Shown one piece after another: positions 56,957 through 64,000 of a DNA stretch of 64,000 nt (position 1 is its first letter; every line of letters starts with the position of its first letter). Source of the stretch: Notospermus geniculatus (lineage: Eukaryota > Nemertea > Pilidiophora > Heteronemertea > Lineidae); contig NMRB01002958.1 in NCBI GenBank assembly GCA_002633025.1, forward strand, positions 17,673 to 81,672, in the 5' to 3' direction. The position numbers were made by a program, and so were the translations under genes. A model generated the notes under the pieces. The model had not been told where the DNA came from and made no database searches. It saw only the letters and a program-made list of their open reading frames with translations.

Positions 56957-57682
56957 TAGTCTGGACGCAAAACCCCGAAAAGGGGCGTAGCCCCTTTTTC
57001 TCTGATAACAGCAGTGTTTTGATATTTTCTGAATATTTGTGGGTAGGCGGATCAGAATCTGCCGGGTGCCAACGCGTCACCCTTTAGCGTTTTGAGAAAA
57101 TCCCGTTTGAAGTTCAGGACAGTGACTTTATCATTGAACGCAAGAGCTGAGGTTTGTACAGGAGAATGGGACCCGATGTACAGCTAACTTTTAAACGGTG
57201 GGATTTACACCCCATAAATGTATTACCAACAGATAGAAACATGGTGCCTCAGAAGCAGATAAGCATGTCCTTAATTGTTTTCAGTGGTTATGTAATAAGA
57301 AATGACGTTTTTTATGTAAATTACATAAAAATACATAAAAACGCCGTTTCCGATTACGTAACTAGTTAGAAACTACAAAACACTAGCTTATTTGGTTACG
57401 AGGCACCATGTTTCTATCTGTTGATAATACATTTATGGGGTCTAAATCCAACCGTTCAAAAGTTAGCTGTACATAGGGTCCCATTGTCCTGTACAAAGCT
57501 CAGTTCTTGGGTTCAATGATAAAGTCAATATCCTGAACTTGAAACGGGATTTTCTCAGAACGCTAAAGGGTGACGCGGTGGCACCCGGCGGATTCTGATT
57601 CGCCTACCACCCAAGGTCACGAAAACATCAAAATGTTACTGTTATCAGATTTGAAGGGGTTACCGGGTTTGCTTCCAGACTA
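56957..57682. mobile_element. Long foldback, about 725 bp
   Basis: TAGTCTGGACGCAAA at the left matches the inverse right end. Arms of about 320 bp share CGTCACCCTTTAGCGTT, CATTGAACGCAAGAGCTGA-like and ATAGAAACATGGTGCCTC blocks. The centre near 57305-57345 is a smaller palindrome (TTTTTATGTAAATTACATAA). Confidence 0.85.
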
Positions 57683-58136
57683 CTAGTGAAATTGGCATGG
57701 ACCAGTGCATTCAATGTACATTTCAGTGGTCGGTTTCTTCAGCTTGTACGTCTGTAAGGAATTTGTATCAGAGCTTTTTACCGTGTACCGGTAGGTTGGT
57801 GTCATTTGGGAAAAGGTGGCCAGGTTTCATTATTCTTAATGTGCAATTCATCTGTGTTATTTATTTGTCCTTGTGTGTCCGAATTGTCAAATTGATGCAG
57901 AACATCAGTCAGGTTACTCGTCGGTACTCTCTTATCTAAATTCTCACGAAGTGGATTCCTCAATGTCTGTTGAGTTGGAGAATGAGACATTTGTGTGGCA
58001 GATAGGGGCGAAAAGAGCAACAGATGGTTGGATGGTTGTGGTCAAAGCCATGAGGTGTTAGTTCTGTAGCCCCAAATGCAGGTACAATTAAGCCGTGCAA
58101 AACTGACATTACCAAAGTGAGATACGCTATCAACAT

Positions 58137-58994
58137 TAGTCTCGCGTCACTAGCCTCTCTCTTAGGCTCCAGTTCCATAGAGTTCACGTTTACACTTTTC
58201 ACGCGCCACGCTTCACGTTTTCCTTTCGTTCCTCGATTCAGCGCACAACGAGACACACATTACCTGTCCTGTGGCATGCTTTCTCCGAGGAACGAAAGGA
58301 AAACGTGAAGTGTAACGCGAGAAAAGTGTAAACGTGAACTTTATGGAACTGGAGCCTTACAGGAGAGAGTCTGGTAGCAAAGACTACAACTTTCGTTACC
58401 GCCAGGTGGCGAGTGTCCATGCAGCTCAGAGCATCCGAATCTGATTGGCCAACGGCTGGAAAACATGGCTACGCCTATGAAACGCATGATGAACGAACAA
58501 GGAACGAAATAGTCCGAGGGAAATGTTACCTTTTTGACACGTTTTATCGTGGTTTTCGCCGAGTGATATGTAGAAGCGATCGAGCCTGGCAATGCCTGGC
58601 CGTTTGAGGTGGATCGCTGATGAAATAAAGTGGAATTGTATTGTATAACATGTATAAGGATCGATTTACCGTGTGGCTGAACTTTAGAATCGGAATCGGA
58701 AGTGACCTAATCCATGGCACAAAATGTAAGTCTTATTGTACAATCGGCTTATTCCGTCAATCGATCACCATGCATAGTCGTTCCTGCCGTGCTAAAAAGG
58801 TAAAATTTCCCTCAGACTCTTTCGTTCATCATACGTTTCATAGGCGCAGCCATGTTTTTCAGCCGTTGGCCAATCAGATTCGGATGCTCTGAGCTGGACA
58901 CTCGCCACCTGGTGGTAACGAAAGTTGTAGTCTTTGCTACCAGACTCTCTCCTGTCATTGCCTGTAAGAGAGAGAGGCTGGTGACGCGAGACTA
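58137..58994. mobile_element. Mutator-like foldback with perfect 9-bp target duplication
   Basis: It starts TAGTCTCGCGTCAC and ends with the inverse. TATCAACAT flanks both sides (58128-58136 and 58995-59003). Arms continue past a nested insertion (58163-58359) and share CAGAGCATCCGAATCTGATT and GGAGAGAGTCTGGTAGCAAA. Long inverted repeats with 9-bp duplication are the usual signature of the Mutator superfamily. No transposase is visible. Confidence 0.85.
58163..58359. mobile_element. Hairpin element nested in the 58137 foldback
   Basis: TAGGCTCCAGTTCCATAGAG and the following TTCACGTTTACACTTTTC return inverted as GAAAAGTGTAAACGTGAACT and TATGGAACTGGAGCCT. An inner block GTTTTCCTTTCGTTCCTCG is also inverted. 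The right arm of the host element lacks it, so it inserted later. Confidence 0.85.
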
Positions 58995-59704
58995 TATCAA
59001 CATTAAAATGCCAGAACTCTGAGGTTTTTACTGCTTCTGGAAGTTCTCACTGTCTAGTTTGTCCAATACTCCAAAACAGCAAGAAACTACAGTCAGTATT
59101 TGTGCACAGCTAAGCGTGCAAGTGACACAGCTGGTGCAGATTGGAAATCCGTGTTTTTATGGGTTAAATTAGTGTGTAGTGATTGTTAGAGTGAGTAATG
59201 ATGACTGAGGTAAGGGTAGGCCCTACGTAGCAGAGGCCGGTGAGTATTTGCATCAAGTTGACAATTCTGGCCTTAAAACTTTAGTTCGCTGCTTTGATGA
59301 GTTTTGTTGTCCTAGGATCACTACTTACAATCTGAAAGGTACAGATAACGATCAACAGGTGCAATAGATTTGGATTGATAACAGGCCAAGTAAGAAAGAT
59401 TTATTGTAAATGATTACTGTTCTTAAGATAAGCCTTCTCAGTTACAGTTTGGGAATCATGATTTGATCATAAGTTGTGTTATAAGATGAAGATTATGAAG
59501 TTGAAAGATCAATTTGTTTATTTTGCTGATCGTGCATGCATAATTCTGATAGATGTGAATAAAAATTCTCGATTAGTATCCTTGGTAGTTATGTATGAAG
59601 TGCTTGCAAATTCTCTGGTGGGAATTTCACAGTGAGGTCGTAAGAATTAAATGTGCTCTGGTAGATTATGAAGAACTTGTTACAGGTGATCATGCTGTTA
59701 ATCT

Positions 59705-59813
59705 GGATCCATGTTCTCGAAGCCGTCGTAAGGTTAACGATGTCGTTACGCTATGCATTTTACCAGTTTAACGACATCGTTAACCTAACGACCGCTTCGG
59801 GAACATGGGCCCT
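59705..59813. mobile_element. Small palindromic element
   Basis: GGATCCATGTTCTCGAAG and GTTAACGATGTCGTTA return as TTAACGACATCGTTAAC and CTTCGGGAACATGGGCCC. In style it resembles the elements at 25090-25204 and 37621-37743 (GGCCCAT-like ends). Confidence 0.78.
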
Positions 59814-60378
59814 GGATAGTACAACGTGGGCTGTTTTGGTTGAACTATTTATGGATTGTGAACTTTTCCTTGCTGTGATATTTAAAGATCAAGACAGGTC
59901 AGTTCTTGTCCGAGTAACTATGGTAACACAACTCCTGTTTTCTAGTCCTCTCATTTCTAAGCTTTGCGGTGATGGTTGCGTCATCTTTCAATAGTTTTGT
60001 GCGAGAACACTCCTGACTTCTAATTTGAAAGTTTTAATTGAAAATGGCTGTTGTTAGGTATCTCCAAGTGAGTGGAAAAACATGAGATGTGTCATGAATG
60101 TCTGCAAGAGAACTCAAAATGTTGTCACTTAAGTTGATACAATGAACTGACTTTCCACAAAAGAAACATCATTTGAAAAAACGGCCCATTTTGAGGAAAT
60201 TTGTATACAAGGTGTCATCTGCTTGCATGTGGCACGGAAATAGTTCAGACGCACATGTCCACTTTGAACGTTCTGTTACGTTGTGACATCGACATGCCTG
60301 ATGTCATCACTTTTGTTGCTGCAATTACTACATTCATGCTTGATCTTCGGCAGTAGTATTAAATCTTCTAATCTCTAA

Positions 60379-62725
60379 GGGATCGTCTCCAAAATACAAG
60401 TTTGGAATTCGTTTAAATGAATTTCAAACGACTTTTCATAAACGAAATTGAAACGAAAAAGTTCGTTTGAGAACTGCTTGAAAAACGTTTGACATGGCCC
60501 GCATTTTCGTTGCAAAACGAAATATTCGTTTGATATTCTTCAGAGAAACGTTTTAGAATTTTGTCGAGCGAGACAAACGTTCCAATGCGTTTCAAACGAA
60601 CAACGTTTTCTTCCAAGCACAAAGAAACGTTTGCATTTCGTTTGACATGACAGGGCTCCCGCGGATCCTTAAAAAGCATTAAAAGTCAGGAATTTTTGTT
60701 TTTCAAAATTAAGGCCTTAAAAATCCTTAAATATAGAATTTTTTCACTCAGTGGCCTTAAAAAGGCCTTAAATTTGATGTAGCTTCAGTTTAGAATTTTC
60801 ATTCAACTGTTTCCCCTTCGTAACGATGTTTTTATTCATATCAGTTGAAAACCACCCGGTCGTCAAAGTCGGGATCCCGCCCACAGCGCTAACCATTGTG
60901 TGTTCTTTACAACATTCTCCTGCATGAATATTTACCGCAAGTTGCACAACCCACACTAAAACTCCTGAACTTGGCCTTAAATTTCTTGGCCTTAATTTTG
61001 CTCACCAAAAAGCTGCAGGAACCATGCATGAAAACATTTTGCATTCTGATCGGCGCTAAGAACGTTTGAATTTCATTCGGTGCATGAAACGTTTCATTTT
61101 CGTTGGGAACAAAAACATTTGCACTTCGTTGCGGAATTCGTTTGGTACGGTAGTATGTAAACATTGAAACGTTTCAAAAGAAACGAGCCAAATGAAACGG
61201 CCCAAAATGTTTTAAAAATACGAAAAATCATAACAAAAATACCAAAAACCTGTATTATTTTACATTGTATGAATAGAGGAATGTAGATTACCCGATGCCT
61301 TCATGATTTTTATTATCATTTTAGCTTTTTCTGCGATTTCTTCGCCAGATTTAGGCTACACTGCGGGGAACGATGTCATATTTTCCTCTCACCAACCTCG
61401 CTCCCCTCATAATGGAATGATCGGAGTACGCTAATTGGTTGGAATGCTCATGGCTTATTATCTATTCATAACTCGCCATCCTGAGAACATCAGGCGTTCT
61501 TACTGCTCGCTCCCTTCGTCACCGCAGACAAACCCCTGAGAGATTTCGCCTGAATCGGTGGAGTATCAAAGCCATTCCAGCAAATGTTCATCCCCACCAT
61601 CTCATCCTAAGTTGGCCAATGATTGTTACACATGAACTACGCAGGTAACAAAGCTGACCCAGCAGGTCTGAACATGAAATAAACTCCAGTTTCGCGACGT
61701 GTGGCCTGAGAATGATATACATTCTGTGCGATGAATGTAGGATAGGCTGAACTCAACTTAGATTGAATCCAGCAGTGTAGGATAGGTTAATTGCCTGGCA
61801 TATCTAGGTCAGCCGTGTCAGCTGCTTGGCTGTGAATATTACAAGGGCCGCTATACATGTATACGTGTAACTGATCTCTAGTTAGGCTGAGGTGGGGAAG
61901 CTGAGGTACTTCAACACTGTGTTGTGCGTGACACTACGGTACAATCTACGTGTAATGACTGTCATCTTAAGGTGACTCAGAAATGGCGTTCGCTGATTGG
62001 GCGCATTTTCTCAGGCGCCAAGTACTCCAGCAAATCAAGCGAAATCTCTCAGGGGTTTGTCTGCGGTGACGAAGGTAGCGAACAGTAAGAACGCCTGATG
62101 TTCTCAGGATGTAACTCGCATGCACATTGTGTCACAAACTTTGCCCAATATCAAAAAAAGACATATTTTGAAGACCTTTTGAGGCCCCACACAAATTCCT
62201 CACAGAAAATAACCATGGCGAGTGACATATAGAGAAAGTATATGATAAAACGTATTAATAATCGCATGGAGAATTTCTGAAGCGCCGACTTCCATATTTG
62301 GGATCGGAGACCTTGAATTGAATGAATGGGAAGCATGGTGCCATGTAAACAATAACAACACGTGTGTTTTGAACGGGAGACACGTGTGTTTTGAGAGATT
62401 TTAATGCTATTATGCCATGAAAGTGCTAAAAATGAACTGGAAATAACCAAATTACACTGTTTCTGCCATGCAACTTCAGATTTAGCATGTTTTTTGGGTC
62501 GTTTCATTTGGCCCGTTTCTTTTGAAACGTTTCAATGTTTACATACTACCGTTTGGTACTTTCCGTTTGGTTTTCGTTTGGGGAGAATTCGTTTCAAAAG
62601 CGTTTGGAAAATCGTTGGAAAATCACTTCAGTTTCGTTGGAGTATAAAAATTTCAAACGATTTTCAAACGATATTGACATACGTTCGAAACGCGTTTGAA
62701 ACGAAAACAATTTGGAGACGATCCC
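60379..62725. mobile_element. Harbinger-like element with TAA target duplication
   Basis: GGGATCGTCTCCAAA at the left and TTTGGAGACGATCCC at the right are flanked by TAA (60376-60378 and 62726-62728). Many CGTTT/AAACG words fill both sub-terminal regions, and an inner inverted pair (about 61143-61215 and 62485-62560, ACATTGAAACGTTTCAAAAG) is strong. The 3-bp TWA duplication suits PIF/Harbinger. No transposase frame is found. Confidence 0.78.
61477..62111. mobile_element. Foldback with 8-bp target duplication, nested
   Basis: CATCCTGAGAACATCAGGCG at the left is inverted at the right; arms are about 95 bp and share CACCGCAGACAAACCCCTGA. TAACTCGC flanks both sides (61469-61476 and 62112-62119). 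The 8-bp duplication suits hAT. It lies inside the Harbinger-like element. Confidence 0.88.
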
Positions 62726-63526
62726 TAAGTGGATTCCTCAGTTCATCATCTGTAAAATTGGCATCGATGAAAAATGTGGTAATTGTAAAATTTTCACAAA
62801 TGGAATGGTTACGTATGTTGTCAATTGAATAGGTACGATGTATGATGTTATTTACGGCTTTGGATCATATGCATTGACTTTGGATTTGTGCTGCACTGCA
62901 GTGCATATGAAATGCATTGTGTAGAGCAGAATTCGAGGTGAATGGCATTGGTCTCTTTCATGTGTATGGTCCATTGGGTGCTACGAGAAGTGAATATTGT
63001 CACGCTGTACATGTAGATCTCACTTCACAGTTTAGGAGTATTGCTCAAGCAGTTTATTGCCAGGCAAAATTTGCCTATGTTCGGAAATATTGTCAGCAAA
63101 TCTGTGGAGTCACCATGTCACTGACAGCTGTCAACTTCAAAACCTCATTTTCCACCGACTCAGGCTGCAGGCAGCTTAACCGAGTGAAATGACATGAATA
63201 TCAGGATGTGCTGCACTAGCAGGACAAACTTGGGCTAAGACTTGCATGCAAGTGTCATTTCACTGACTGTGTTCCCCCTCACTACAACTGTCCAGATTTT
63301 AACTGCGTATTCAGATATCCAGTGGCAACCAGCCTGCCACATTTGGACTGAGAGGGGAAGATGATCATGGTTCTTTCTCACCGCCATCATTTTAGCAGTG
63401 TGCCAATCATCGGTGACAGGATTGGTAAACACTGGCTTATTTCGTAGCATATGTTAAACGGTGGTGTCATCAGCATTGGCTCCAAATAAATACTGCTGCT
63501 ATTACTACAGTCTTGTTCTCTTATTA

Positions 63527-63905
63527 GCTCACCCGTGAGCTTTTGTCGTGGTGCAGCGTCTGTCGTCGTCCGTCGGCGTCGTCCGTCGTCGTTGACCGTT
63601 AGCAGGGCACGTTTCGTAACTGCTGGAGCTATTGATCTGAAACTTGGTTCATATATACCCCTAGGTCAGATGACCTATGACACCAAGTTTCGGTCCGATT
63701 CGATTCTTGGCTTGGCCTCCACGTGGCCAAAACCAAAAACACAAAAAGTGCAATAACTCCTGAACTAATGACTGGATCGTCTCCAAATTTTTATCATACG
63801 TGTATCTAATTAGGATACATAATATACATAACGGGTTTTTGATTTGACCTACTTTTCAAGGTCACAGAGGTCAAAGTTCGACAAAAGTAACGAACGTGCC
63901 ACTTC
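63527..63905. repeat. Dispersed repeat copy (TTAGCTCACCCGTGAGCT family)
   Basis: It matches the repeats at 39102-40240 and 45986-46618: terminal TTAGCTCACCCGTGAGCT, then (CGTCGTC)n, then TTGATCTGAAACTTGGT. It is followed by about 80 bases of a GGTATAAACCGAGGA-like tandem (63930-64000) that continues past the window. Confidence 0.85.
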
Positions 63906-64000
63906 TCTGGGTGAGTATAATCCGAAGATTGAAGACCGAAGACTGAGGATGTATAAACCGAGGATGCACCAGGTATAAACCGAGGAGGTATAAACCGAGG

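Overview
This is nuclear genomic DNA of an invertebrate animal. Genes are split into short exons by GT-AG introns, the encoded proteins are animal-wide nuclear and cytoskeletal proteins, and the spaces between them are full of dispersed repeats, foldback DNA transposons and tRNA-derived SINEs. The frequent AGGCCT, ACCGGT and TACATGTA words, and the repeats with GTGAGCT or GTCGGGGGC ends, suggest a marine lophotrochozoan or non-chordate deuterostome. I cannot name the species.

Four conserved genes fill the first 39 kb. (1) Positions 1-8533, plus strand: the 3' two thirds of a Diaphanous-type formin (coiled coil, FH1, FH2, DAD). (2) 13361-18181, minus strand: nearly all of an ISWI/SMARCA5 chromatin-remodelling ATPase; only its extreme N-terminus is not found. 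(3) 22502-25647, plus strand: a complete spartin (MIT domain plus senescence domain, 622 residues). (4) 28206-38988, minus strand: a NUP98-NUP96 precursor (FG repeats, GLEBS, autoproteolytic domain with HFS site, then NUP96), lacking its first exons and a block inside NUP96. The formin and ISWI genes converge, ISWI and spartin diverge, and spartin and NUP98-96 converge. They belong to unrelated pathways (actin, chromatin, endosome/lipid droplet, nuclear pore), so nothing suggests a functional cluster.

The assembly is broken in informative places. A 74-N gap removes one FH2 exon of the formin. Lone N characters at 30017, 34340 and 39102 coincide with a missing NUP96 block, a missing splice donor and the missing NUP98 5' end. 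These lone Ns look like unsized gaps, not single uncertain bases. A fourth lies at 50866.

From about 39 kb to the end I recognise no conserved protein gene. The region is a mosaic of mobile and repetitive DNA. Several elements have readable termini and target-site duplications: a long-TIR foldback with a 9-bp duplication (58137-58994), an 8-bp-duplication foldback (61477-62111) nested in a Harbinger-like element with TAA duplications (60379-62725), a TTAA element (52481-52706) and a TA element (47236-47477). The most unusual structure is an array at 45684-46710 of about 25-bp units. Most units carry their own small hairpin, the stem sequence differs between unit types but stays self-complementary, and four units make a roughly 102-bp higher-order repeat. 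A dispersed repeat has inserted into the array.
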